Program-made: the position numbers and the translations under genes
The notes under the pieces: generated by a model
Database searches by the model: none
What the model saw: the letters and a program-made list of their open reading frames with translations, nothing else
Told to the model about the DNA's origin: nothing
Assembly: GCA_964639875.1 (NCBI GenBank)
Contig: CAZXEM010000053.1
Coordinates: 1-7,899 of the forward strand
Reading direction: 5' to 3'
DNA length: 7,899 nt
DNA from: CAZQLW01 sp964639875
Lineage (GTDB): Archaea; Nanobdellota; Nanobdellia; Woesearchaeales; GW2011-AR9
In this document: positions 1-6,167 of the stretch, one piece after another
How the letters are laid out: each line of letters starts with the position of its first letter
Numbering within the stretch: position 1 is the first letter of the stretch

Positions 1-443
1 ATGGTTGGAAATTGACTGTTAATGACGAATTTCTGCCTTTAGTAAGTACTATTGTTTCCCATATGGAATTAGAAACTCCTTTAATGGAAACCTTGGCAGT
101 TATTGCTTGGAAATATCCTATCATTCAATCAGAAATAATTAAATTGCGTGGTTCTGGTGCGTATGAGCACATGAAACTACTTAGTGAACAAGGTTTTATT
201 GCCAAGGAAAAATTTGGAAGAACTTACAAAGTTAAACTTACCCAGAAATTTTTCAATTATTTTGATTTGCCTAGTGAGGAAGCTAAAAAAGCTTTCTTGA
301 ATCAAGTTCCTAGTGAAGTTCTTAAAGAAGCAGAAAATGTAGAGAAGGAAGCTGATGAAATTGAAAGGTTAATTGAAATTGATAATCGGGAAAAATCTGC
401 TAAAGGCGAGATTGATCAAGCGATGAAAGAAGTTCATGAATAA
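1..443 (+). CDS. scpB: ScpB, segregation and condensation protein B (3' part, 5' end outside window)
   Basis: ScpB is the winged-helix (kite) subunit that with ScpA closes the SMC ring in chromosome condensation and segregation. The 146 visible residues begin with Gly-Trp-Lys-Leu, matching the GW(R/Q)L strand that ends the first winged helix of ScpB. They continue into the second winged helix, whose signature METLAVIAWKYPIIQSEI resembles the family's LETLAIIAY(R/K)QPVT(R/K)xEI, followed by a G(A)Y..MKLLSEQGFI recognition region. The last 45 residues are a charged Glu/Lys-rich helix. The frame is open to base 1, so the gene is truncated by the window edge. The TTG at 12 lies inside a conserved strand and is not a credible start. 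By analogy with other genomes, scpA and perhaps smc may lie upstream, but this cannot be seen. Family call is firm; archaeal rather than bacterial ownership is inferred from context. Confidence 0.85.
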   Translation, partial: GWKLTVNDEFLPLVSTIVSHMELETPLMETLAVIAWKYPIIQSEIIKLRGSGAYEHMKLLSEQGFIAKEKFGRTYKVKLTQKFFNYFDLPSEEAKKAFLNQVPSEVLKEAENVEKEADEIERLIEIDNREKSAKGEIDQAMKEVHE

Positions 444-458
444 AAACTATTTATTTAA

Positions 459-468
459 CTTTTTCTTT
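459..468 (+). terminator. T-rich tract after scpB
   Basis: A pyrimidine tract (five T, C, three T) starts about 16 bases after the scpB stop, with no hairpin. Archaeal RNA polymerase commonly stops at such T-runs. The run is interrupted by a C, so termination may be partial. Confidence 0.35.
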
Positions 469-483
469 AAAAAAAACATAACA

Positions 484-491
484 TTTATAAA
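484..491 (+). promoter_or_regulatory. Candidate TATA box for gyrA
   Basis: TTTATAAA here is identical to the boxes before the helicase and zinc-protein genes, but it lies 81 nt before the gyrA ATG rather than 30 to 34. If used, it would give an mRNA leader of roughly 50 nt. Weaker TATA-like strings closer to the start (TAATATAAA at 505-513 and TATTTTAAT at 539-547) could instead give a short leader or a leaderless mRNA. The sequence alone does not decide between them. Confidence 0.4.
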
Positions 492-564
492 GCACCAAAT
501 TCTCTAATATAAAGTGATTTATCGTCATAAAAAAGAGATATTTTAATCTTATTTTTTAACCAAA

Positions 565-3084
565 ATGGAGCCAGAAAACCAGCCACAAAATCCTGTAGAT
601 AATGAGTCTAATGAAGCTCAGAAACATGATCCAGTTAACGATAAAGTTATTCCTCGAATAATTGAAGATGAGATGAGGGAAGCTTACGTAAATTATGCCA
701 TGAGCGTTATTGTAGGTAGAGCTCTACCGGATGTTAGGGACGGTTTAAAACCGGTCCATCGAAGAATTCTTTATTCAATGTTTGAGATGGGTTTACTTCA
801 TAATAAATCTTTCAAAAAATGTGCCCGTATTGTAGGGGATGTTTTAGGTAAATTTCATCCGCATGGAGACAGTTCCGTTTATGATGCTTTAGTAAGGATG
901 GCCCAAGATTTCTCTCTTCGTTATCCTTTAGTTAAAGGTCAGGGTAACTTTGGTAGTTTGGATGGAGATAAAGCTGCTGCTTACAGGTATACAGAAGCTA
1001 AACTGAAAAAAATATCAAACGAGATGTTAAAAGACATTGAAAAAAATACCGTTAATTTTAAGTCTAACTTTGATGATAGTATGAAAGAACCAACAGTTCT
1101 TCCCAATAAAATCCCTAACTTACTGGTTAACGGTTCAACTGGAATCGCAGTAGGAATGGCAACAAATATTCCCCCTCATAATTTGATTGAAATTTCTAAC
1201 GCAATTATTGAAGTGATCAATAATCCTGAAGTTACAGTTGAAGAGTTGATGAACATTGTTCCCGGACCTGATTTCCCTACTGGGGGAGAAGTTTCTTGTG
1301 GTAACGCTTTATGGTACGCTTATGCTAAAGGTAAAGGCAAAGTTATCATTAAAGCAGTAGCAGAAATTGATAAAGATAAAATCATCATTACGGAAATCCC
1401 TTACATGGTTAACAAAGCGGAATTAATTATTCAAATTGCAGATTTAGTAAAAAATAAAAGAATTGTTGGAATTAGAAATATTAATGATGAATCTGATCGA
1501 GAAGGTATTAGGGTAGTAGTTGACTTGAAAAAAGATGTTGATGGTAACGTTATCTTAAACCAACTTTACAAATATAGTCGTTTAAAAGTTAGTTTTGGAA
1601 TTAATTTATTAGCTTTAGTGGATAATCAACCAAAACGGTTAGGGATAAAAGAAATTTTTGAATATCACATTAAACATCGGCAAGAAGTTATTACAAGAAG
1701 AACAAACTACGAATTGGAACAAGCAGAGAAAAGAATTCATATTTTGAACGGATTATTAACTGCAATTGATAATCTTGATACTGTTATTCCTGGAATTAGA
1801 AACAGTAAAAATGTTGAAGAAGCTAAAAATTTCTTAATTAGTAATTATTCATTAACAGAAATTCAAGCAAAAGCTATTTTAGAAATGAAATTACAAAAGT
1901 TAGCTTCACTTGAACAGGAAAAAATTAGAGATGAACATAAAGAACTGCAAGAAAAAATAAAATCTTATCAAGAAATTTTAGGTTCTGAACAAAAAATTAT
2001 GAATTTGATTAAAGAAGAACTGGAAGAAATAAAAGTTAATTATGGTGATGAACGAAGATCAAAAATCATTCATGGTGAAGATGAAGATGTTGATTTGGAA
2101 GAATTAATTGAAGAGGATACCGTTGTGGTTACGATAACTAATTCTGGTTATGTTAAACGATTACCTCTTGATACTTACAAAATTCAAAAACGTGGTGGTA
2201 AAGGTGTCAGAGCAACAGGAATGAAAGATGAAGATTTTGTTGAACAATTTTACGTAACTTCTACTCATGCGTACTTATTATTTTTCACTGATAAAGGTCA
2301 AGTATACTGGATAAAAGTTTATAATATTCCGGAAGGCAGTAGGCAAGCTAAAGGTAGACATATTGCTAATTTATTAGAATTAAAAACTGATGAAAAAATT
2401 AATGCCGTTATTCCTGTCCGAGACTTTAAAGATGGTTATTTATTCATGGCTACCAAAAAAGGAATTGTTAAAAAGAGTGAATTGTTATATTTTTCAAAGC
2501 CAAGAAAAGGCGGAATTAGAGCAATAAATTTGGACGAGGATGATTCTTTAGTTGGTGTAAAATATACTGACGGAACTAGAGAGATGATTTTAGCTACTAA
2601 GTATGGCCTTGCTAACCGATTTAAAGAGGGTGATGTTAGGGCAATGGGTAGGACTGCTCGAGGAGTTAAAGGGATTACTCTGCGTCAAGATGATCATGTT
2701 ATTGGAATGTTATCTGCAGAAACTGGTCGAAAAATTTTCACCTTAACCGAGAAAGGTTATGGAAAAAGAACTCCTGTTTCTGATTATCGACTTTGCCGGC
2801 GTGGTGGTAAGGGGGTAACAAATATCAAAATTACTGATAAGAATGGTTCAGTTAAAACGGTAATGTTGGTTGACGGTAATGAAGGTTTAATGGTAATCTC
2901 TAAGAATGGGATTGCAATTAGAATAAAATCTTCAGATATTTCTGTCATTGGTCGTGCTACGCAAGGGGTCAGGGTAATAAAACTAAACGAAGATGATCAA
3001 GTAGCCGGAGCAGCAAAAATAGTTCTGGATGACGAAGATGGCGAGGAAGATGTTGTTGAAGAATCTTTCTTAGATGAAGAATGA
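565..3084 (+). CDS. gyrA: DNA gyrase subunit A (type IIA topoisomerase)
   Basis: GyrA is the DNA-cutting and rejoining subunit of gyrase, which with GyrB introduces negative supercoils using ATP. The catalytic tyrosine is Tyr142, preceded by Arg141 (AAAYRYTE, equivalent to E. coli Tyr122). The quinolone region HPHGDSSVYD has Ser103 and Asp107 (E. coli Ser83 and Asp87), and the DNA-intercalating Ile is Ile194 in GIAVGMAT. Residues about 29-510 form the breakage-reunion core. About 530-815 form the C-terminal beta-pinwheel, with the GyrA box QKRGGKG at 541-547, which marks gyrase rather than ParC, and a related CRRGGKG at 744-750. An acidic tail ends the protein. At 839 residues it is of normal length. 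No in-frame ATG, GTG or TTG lies between the upstream stop at 544 and ATG 565, so this start is secure. No Shine-Dalgarno is visible. Gyrase in archaea is a known acquisition from bacteria. gyrB is not in the window. Confidence 0.97.
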   Translation: MEPENQPQNPVDNESNEAQKHDPVNDKVIPRIIEDEMREAYVNYAMSVIVGRALPDVRDGLKPVHRRILYSMFEMGLLHNKSFKKCARIVGDVLGKFHPHGDSSVYDALVRMAQDFSLRYPLVKGQGNFGSLDGDKAAAYRYTEAKLKKISNEMLKDIEKNTVNFKSNFDDSMKEPTVLPNKIPNLLVNGSTGIAVGMATNIPPHNLIEISNAIIEVINNPEVTVEELMNIVPGPDFPTGGEVSCGNALWYAYAKGKGKVIIKAVAEIDKDKIIITEIPYMVNKAELIIQIADLVKNKRIVGIRNINDESDREGIRVVVDLKKDVDGNVILNQLYKYSRLKVSFGINLLALVDNQPKRLGIKEIFEYHIKHRQEVITRRTNYELEQAEKRIHILNGLLTAIDNLDTVIPGIRNSKNVEEAKNFLISNYSLTEIQAKAILEMKLQKLASLEQEKIRDEHKELQEKIKSYQEILGSEQKIMNLIKEELEEIKVNYGDERRSKIIHGEDEDVDLEELIEEDTVVVTITNSGYVKRLPLDTYKIQKRGGKGVRATGMKDEDFVEQFYVTSTHAYLLFFTDKGQVYWIKVYNIPEGSRQAKGRHIANLLELKTDEKINAVIPVRDFKDGYLFMATKKGIVKKSELLYFSKPRKGGIRAINLDEDDSLVGVKYTDGTREMILATKYGLANRFKEGDVRAMGRTARGVKGITLRQDDHVIGMLSAETGRKIFTLTEKGYGKRTPVSDYRLCRRGGKGVTNIKITDKNGSVKTVMLVDGNEGLMVISKNGIAIRIKSSDISVIGRATQGVRVIKLNEDDQVAGAAKIVLDDEDGEEDVVEESFLDEE

Positions 3085-4151
3085 AATTATTTGTTTTAGT
3101 AAATGCTGGTTTTGAAAAGTCTGCAGCTGCTGAAATTAAAGAATTAACTGGTGCAAATTCAGTTTCTCATGATAATGTTTTAGAATTTGAAACTAAAGAT
3201 GATGAAACTGCATTATCATTTCTTAACCATGTTCAATCTGCAAGAAGAGTACTAGTTTCTTTAGGGAAAAATAATGATTTGGATGATTTAGATTTTAGCG
3301 GTTTTAATTTTAATGATTTTTTATCTTCAGAAATGTCATTTAAAATTGAAGTTGAAAATGTTCAGGGTAACGAAAATAGGTTAGCGATTGCTAAAAAAGT
3401 TGCTGGTAAAATTTATGCTTCTATGGATTTTGAACCAAAACTTGAAATGAAAAATCCTGATTGTTTAGTTGTTATTTATTTTAATGGAAAAGAATATTTT
3501 TTAGGTGTTGATCTGTGCGGGCAGGAATTAAATTCTCGTAATTATCGAGTTTTTACTAACCCAGCATCATTTAAAGGGGATTTGGCATACTTTTTTGTTA
3601 GAAAAGTAGGTTTTAATCTTGATCAGAAAATCTTGGTAGGTTTTTGTAAAGATGGAACGATGGCCATTGAATCAGCAATTTTGGTTAATAATATTCCGTT
3701 ATTAAACAAAAAATGTTCTGCTAATAAATTCCCCGTTTTTAGTAAAATGGACAATATCGTTGAGAAGAATAAAAATAATAAAAACAATAAAAATAATGTT
3801 TTTGCTTTTGACCCTTCTCGTCAAAACGTTACTGCTGCTAAAAAAAATTCTCAACTTGCTGGCGTAAAAGACTTAGTTGAAATACAAAAATATTCTCTTG
3901 ACGAACTTGATGTAAAATTTTCTGAAAATGATTTTGATTGTTTAATATTTCAGGTAACAACTAAAGATGAAGATAACATTAATGAAATTTATTATCAGTC
4001 TAATTATATTTTGAAAAAGAAGGGTAAATTATTATTGGTTGGGAAAAAGAATTGGGCAGTTTCTATTTCTGATAAGTTCAAATTGGTTGATGAGGGAGAA
4101 ATTAAGAAAGGAGATTCTGTTCATAAGTTTTGGTTGTTAGAGAAAAAATAA
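3081..4151 (+). CDS. THUMP-domain, Trm14/RlmL-like methyltransferase homologue with degenerate catalytic motifs
   Basis: The protein has the layout of THUMP-type RNA guanine-N2 methyltransferases, which bind tRNA or rRNA. There is an N-terminal ferredoxin-like and THUMP region (about 1-145), a linker helix with LNSRNYRVFTNPA (about 150-162), then a Rossmann methyltransferase fold. Motif I, usually DPFCGSGT, reads VGFCKDGT at 186-193, losing the Asp-Pro and two glycines. The acidic SAM-ribose position is kept (FDPSRQNVTAAKKNSQLAGV, Asp244). The catalytic N/DPPY loop expected near 288-294 is replaced by IFQVTTK. This suggests weak or no catalysis, perhaps an RNA-binding or partner-dependent role. 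An Asn/Lys repeat (230-239) sits between the motifs. Its ATG overlaps the gyrA stop (ATGA), so it is probably translated by coupling from the gyrA mRNA; no Shine-Dalgarno is seen. The family call is good. Substrate and activity are unknown. Confidence 0.75.
   Translation: MKLFVLVNAGFEKSAAAEIKELTGANSVSHDNVLEFETKDDETALSFLNHVQSARRVLVSLGKNNDLDDLDFSGFNFNDFLSSEMSFKIEVENVQGNENRLAIAKKVAGKIYASMDFEPKLEMKNPDCLVVIYFNGKEYFLGVDLCGQELNSRNYRVFTNPASFKGDLAYFFVRKVGFNLDQKILVGFCKDGTMAIESAILVNNIPLLNKKCSANKFPVFSKMDNIVEKNKNNKNNKNNVFAFDPSRQNVTAAKKNSQLAGVKDLVEIQKYSLDELDVKFSENDFDCLIFQVTTKDEDNINEIYYQSNYILKKKGKLLLVGKKNWAVSISDKFKLVDEGEIKKGDSVHKFWLLEKK
3768..3797 (+). repeat. 9-bp in-frame tandem repeat (Asn-Lys-Asn)
   Basis: Three copies of AATAAAAA(T/C) plus a partial fourth run head to tail inside the THUMP methyltransferase-like gene and encode N-K-N-N-K-N-N-K-N-N (residues 230-239). 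The unit is a multiple of three, so changes in copy number would alter a loop length without breaking the frame. Confidence 0.85.
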
Positions 4152-4163
4152 AACTAAAACAAA

Positions 4164-4174
4164 TTATTTAAATA
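4164..4174 (+). promoter_or_regulatory. TATA box for the three-gene membrane unit
   Basis: The AT stretch TTATTTAAATA contains TTTAAATA at 4167-4174, which begins 34 nt before the ATG at 4201. Transcription starting about 25 nt below the box would begin a few bases before, or at, that ATG, giving a leaderless or near-leaderless mRNA. There is no T-run between the previous stop (4151) and this box, so readthrough from gyrA is also possible. Confidence 0.5.
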
Positions 4175-4200
4175 CTAATAACATTTAATTAACATAAAAG

Positions 4201-4938
4201 ATGTGTGCTTTTCAAGAATTGGTTGAAAGGATAAAAGATTTCTATAGGTTCAGCTGGCAGGAAATTTCGGGATTAATTGTAGCTGTAATCATTACCGGGT
4301 TTATTTTTTCGTTTAGAGACTGGGGTGCTGACCAGTTTGATTTGATTATTGGTTTAAAAAATTTTATTCTTGTAACATTTATTGCAGCAATATCATTTAT
4401 ATTTAGATTATCGGCACAAAAAATTTATGGATTAAGCGCGGGACACAAACCTGAATTCAAAGTTTGGTGGACCGGTTTATTAGTTTCTTTATTTATTGCT
4501 TTCATTTCTTTTGGTAAACTTCCTTTAATTTTTGCAGGGACAATGGTCAGTTCGTTTATGGTTAGGCAACGTCTTGGCGAGTTTAGGTACGGATTTTCTT
4601 ATCGCATTAATGGAATGATTGCCATGTTTGGAATTTTAGGTAATTTGATTTTGGCAACATTTTTTGCTGTTGGTCTTTACGCTTATCCAGAAAGTTTCTT
4701 TTTCAGTAAAGGATTATGGTTAAACATCATCATGGCTTTTTGTGCAGTTTTACCTTTACCACAACTTGACGGGTTAAACATATTTTTTGGTTCGCGATTC
4801 TTATATGGGATTGCGGTTTTTGCAGTGATTTTAGCTGCCGTTTTACTTTTAACAAACACAATGATCGGTTTAATCTTGGCAATTGTTATTAGTGCAATCG
4901 TAGCAATAATTTACGTTTTAATAGGTTCAGAAAAATGA
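4201..4938 (+). CDS. Site-2 protease (M50)-like membrane protein lacking the HExxH motif
   Basis: Site-2 proteases are membrane metalloproteases that cut within the bilayer. This 245-residue protein is strongly hydrophobic, with about six to eight membrane segments (near 22-38, 53-70, 92-120, 138-160, 172-187, 200-218 and 220-240). It matches the compact archaeal S2P pattern. Where the family has HELAHKxVAxxYG followed by AEFRMWPTGLL, this protein has FRLSAQKIYG (68-77) and then PEFKVWWTGLL (84-94). The downstream GPLxN-like turn appears as GILGN (144-148), and PLPQLDG (185-191) keeps the third metal ligand, Asp190. Both zinc histidines and the catalytic glutamate are therefore replaced (Phe68, Arg69, Ala72), so it is probably not a protease. 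It may be a membrane chaperone or binding protein, as seen in inactive members of other membrane-protease families. It starts a three-gene unit. No Shine-Dalgarno is present; the ATG is placed by the TATA box spacing. Confidence 0.75.
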   Translation: MCAFQELVERIKDFYRFSWQEISGLIVAVIITGFIFSFRDWGADQFDLIIGLKNFILVTFIAAISFIFRLSAQKIYGLSAGHKPEFKVWWTGLLVSLFIAFISFGKLPLIFAGTMVSSFMVRQRLGEFRYGFSYRINGMIAMFGILGNLILATFFAVGLYAYPESFFFSKGLWLNIIMAFCAVLPLPQLDGLNIFFGSRFLYGIAVFAVILAAVLLLTNTMIGLILAIVISAIVAIIYVLIGSEK

Positions 4939-5279
4939 ATGTGAAATGGGAAGATCAGTGGGGGGAAAATTTTTCTTTAGTTTTTCTAGTGGTAGGTTTC
5001 ATGGTTTCTGTACTTTTAAAAAGTTCAATATTAAGTTACTTTTCAATTTTTTTAGCGGGATTACTAGCAGGGAGAATGTTTTATATTAAACATGTTAAAG
5101 AACCCATTTTACCATTTTTTTTGATGATTATCGGTTTCTTGTTAGGTTACCTTCTTGGCGCAATTTGGGTCAGTCGCATTTTAGCATTAATACTTTTTGT
5201 TATTGCTTTCGGTAGTTCTTATTACTTACATTTGAAAAAAATTTTCGTAATATTTAAAAGTGAGAGGTTTATCAAGTAA
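4935..5279 (+). CDS. Small multi-pass membrane protein, function unknown
   Basis: I do not recognise the family. The 114-residue product begins with a short polar, Trp-containing N-terminus (MNVKWEDQWG). It then has about four closely packed hydrophobic segments (near 14-28, 31-47, 58-77 and 79-98) separated by short basic loops, and ends with a Lys/Arg-rich tail (about 101-114). Basic residues in the loop at about 46-54 and in the tail suggest these face the cytoplasm. Its ATG overlaps the stop of the S2P-like gene by four bases (ATGA), so the two are very likely translated together, and the products may work as a membrane complex. The coding region has the same AT-rich composition as its neighbours, with no sign of recent transfer. 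Confidence 0.8.
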   Translation: MNVKWEDQWGENFSLVFLVVGFMVSVLLKSSILSYFSIFLAGLLAGRMFYIKHVKEPILPFFLMIIGFLLGYLLGAIWVSRILALILFVIAFGSSYYLHLKKIFVIFKSERFIK

Positions 5280-5281
5280 CT

Positions 5282-5578
5282 ATGAGTAAATATAAAGCGA
5301 AAAGTGTAATCTTGAGTAGAAAACCTGGCGAGGACCGTGACGGTCTTTGGACTGCGTTCATTGGCTTATTTGATGAGAACAACCCTCACTTAAAAGCGAA
5401 AGCACCGTTCGAAGTTTTAGAAATTGCAGAAATTGAAAAAGTTCGTATTCACGAGTTAAGAAACATTTCTTATTATTTAATGGGTAATGATATTGTAATC
5501 AATAACCTGCTGGAATTAAATATTGAAGTTAAAGAACATATTATAACTTTGTCAGGTAATCAACAGTTACCAAAATAA
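5282..5578 (+). CDS. Conserved-looking soluble protein of 98 residues, function unknown
   Basis: No family is recognised. The protein has no hydrophobic segment or signal peptide and is probably cytoplasmic. It opens with a basic strand (MSKYKAKSVILSRKPGEDRD), followed by a GLWTAFIGLFDE stretch, a charged central helix (about 43-60, rich in Glu, Ile and Lys) and a strand-like C-terminal part. There are no cysteines and no evident catalytic motif. It starts two bases after the stop of the small membrane protein, so it is the third gene of that unit. GAGGT at 5264-5268 lies 13 bases before the ATG and could be a widely spaced ribosome-binding site. A T-run directly follows the stop. The tight spacing suggests a role tied to the two membrane proteins, perhaps as a peripheral partner; that is inference only. 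Confidence 0.8.
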   Translation: MSKYKAKSVILSRKPGEDRDGLWTAFIGLFDENNPHLKAKAPFEVLEIAEIEKVRIHELRNISYYLMGNDIVINNLLELNIEVKEHIITLSGNQQLPK

Positions 5579-5587
5579 TTTTTTTTT
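5579..5587 (+). terminator. Poly-T terminator of the membrane unit
   Basis: Nine uninterrupted T residues begin immediately after the TAA at 5576-5578, with no stem-loop. This is typical of archaeal intrinsic termination and closes the three-gene unit before the convergent zinc-protein gene. Confidence 0.7.
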
Positions 5588-5616
5588 GATAATCATTATA
5601 AATAGTTAAGAAGAAG

Positions 5617-5623
5617 AAAAAAA
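5617..5623 (-). terminator. Poly-T terminator of the zinc-protein gene
   Basis: Read on the minus strand, seven T residues follow four bases after the stop codon and continue into CTTCTTCTT. With the opposing T-run at 5579-5587, this makes a short 48-nt convergent terminator region. Confidence 0.6.
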
Positions 5624-5626
5624 GTT

Positions 5627-6004
5627 TTATTTTTTTAACATTTTCATGATAATGTCAAGTTTTTTGTTAATTTCTGCAAATTCTTTACCTGAATCGTTAG
5701 AGCTAGATCTTGGACTTGGATTTCTCCTAAAACAATCATCACAATAAACTGGTTTGTTAGAAGTAGGCTTAAATGGTACTTCACACATTTTTTTACAAGA
5801 ATCACAAGATACAGTGGTTTTTTCCATTCGGTCAGAACTCCTTCCACCAGATCTGCCGGAATCTCTTCCAAATCTTCCTGGTCCTCTAGACCCTCTAGAT
5901 CCTCGGGAATCTCTTCTTCCTGAATTGTCGGAGTCGTTCCAACTATCATTATTTCCGCCACTATTTCTTCCGCCGGATCTTTTGTTACGTCTAAAATCTG
6001 CCAT
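5627..6004 (-). CDS. CxxC-x17-CxxC zinc-binding protein with Gly/Arg/Ser-rich N-terminus
   Basis: The 125-residue protein has a disordered N-terminal half rich in Arg, Gly, Ser and Asp (about 3-60, including RGSRGSRG). A small zinc-binding domain follows, with Cys67-x2-Cys70, exactly 17 residues, then Cys88-x2-Cys91. The core EVPFKP....KPVYCDDCF fits the CxxC-x17-CxxC family found widely in DPANN archaea and CPR bacteria. An extra Cys74 lies between the pairs. The C-terminus (about 107-125, EFAEINKKLDIIMKMLKK) looks like a short amphipathic helix or coiled coil that could mediate self-association. Molecular function is unknown for the family; RG-rich tails usually contact RNA. I chose ATG 6004 (MADFRRNKR) over the TTG at 6019 because a TATA box lies 30 nt before the ATG, implying a leaderless mRNA starting near 6004. 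The gene is divergent from the DEAD-box helicase. High-GC, low-complexity codons produce spurious open frames on both strands here. Confidence 0.85.
   Translation of the reverse strand: MADFRRNKRSGGRNSGGNNDSWNDSDNSGRRDSRGSRGSRGPGRFGRDSGRSGGRSSDRMEKTTVSCDSCKKMCEVPFKPTSNKPVYCDDCFRRNPSPRSSSNDSGKEFAEINKKLDIIMKMLKK
5883..5909 (-). repeat. 9-bp tandem repeats encoding Arg-Gly-Ser units
   Basis: On the plus strand CCTCTAGAC, CCTCTAGAT and the diverged CCTCGGGAA follow head to tail. On the minus strand they encode the Ser/Arg/Gly triplets of the RGSRGSRG segment in the zinc protein. The first two copies differ by one base, suggesting fairly recent duplication. Confidence 0.7.
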
Positions 6005-6026
6005 ACCTATCAAATTCAATGGCGTG

Positions 6027-6034
6027 TTTATAAA
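6027..6034 (-). promoter_or_regulatory. TATA box for the zinc-protein gene
   Basis: TTTATAAA, read on the minus strand from 6034, begins 30 nt before the ATG at 6004. The expected transcription start about 25 nt below the box falls at or within a few bases of that ATG, indicating a leaderless mRNA and ruling against the TTG at 6019. Confidence 0.65.
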
Positions 6035-6134
6035 TTTATGCTTAAATATTTAATTATAGTTAGTTTAAGAATTTTTAGTTATGTTTTTTGAATAGATCTC
6101 GCTTCATCACTAACTAGTTGTAATAAAGCAAAGC
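6035..6134. other. Divergent promoter spacer between zinc protein and helicase
   Basis: The 100 bases between the two opposed TATA boxes hold no open frame of note. They contain an 8-bp perfect palindrome AACTAGTT (6112-6119) and the palindrome AAAGCTTT (6130-6137), which touches the helicase TATA box. Either could be a regulator site, but palindromes of this size arise often by chance in AT-rich DNA. Confidence 0.3.
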
Positions 6135-6142
6135 TTTATAAA
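6135..6142 (+). promoter_or_regulatory. TATA box for the DEAD-box helicase gene
   Basis: TTTATAAA followed by G begins 33 nt before the ATG at 6168, so transcription should start at or just before that codon. The box is the same octamer as in the divergent promoter 101 nt away. The overlapping palindrome AAAGCTTT (6130-6137) may include the TFB-contact region. Confidence 0.7.
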
Positions 6143-6167
6143 GAGTGTGTTCAATTTTAGGTTTATA

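Noticed and set aside
444..564. Possible small RNA or riboswitch upstream of gyrA
   Set aside because: The gap is very AT-rich with no convincing stem-loop or conserved element; a promoter and a T-rich terminator explain it.
3768..3797. Possible CRISPR-like or origin-like repeat
   Set aside because: The units are 9 bp, contiguous, in frame within a coding region and have no spacers.
5644..5961. 105-residue minus-strand open frame
   Set aside because: It lies in another frame of the zinc-protein gene, lacks the Cys pairs and shows only shifted repeats of acidic triplets; the overlapping frame has clear family motifs and a promoter.
6005..6019. TTG 6019 as the zinc-protein start (five extra residues)
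   Set aside because: The TATA box at 6027-6034 predicts transcription beginning near the ATG at 6004, after this codon.
5754..6053. 99-residue plus-strand open frame, Pro/Leu-rich
   Set aside because: It is antisense to the Gly/Arg/Ser low-complexity region of the zinc protein; its composition is the direct complement of that repeat-rich sequence, and it resembles no protein family.
6147..6167. GTG 6147 as the helicase start (seven extra residues)
   Set aside because: It lies only five bases below the TATA box, upstream of the expected transcription start, and the extra residues precede a normal helicase N-terminus.
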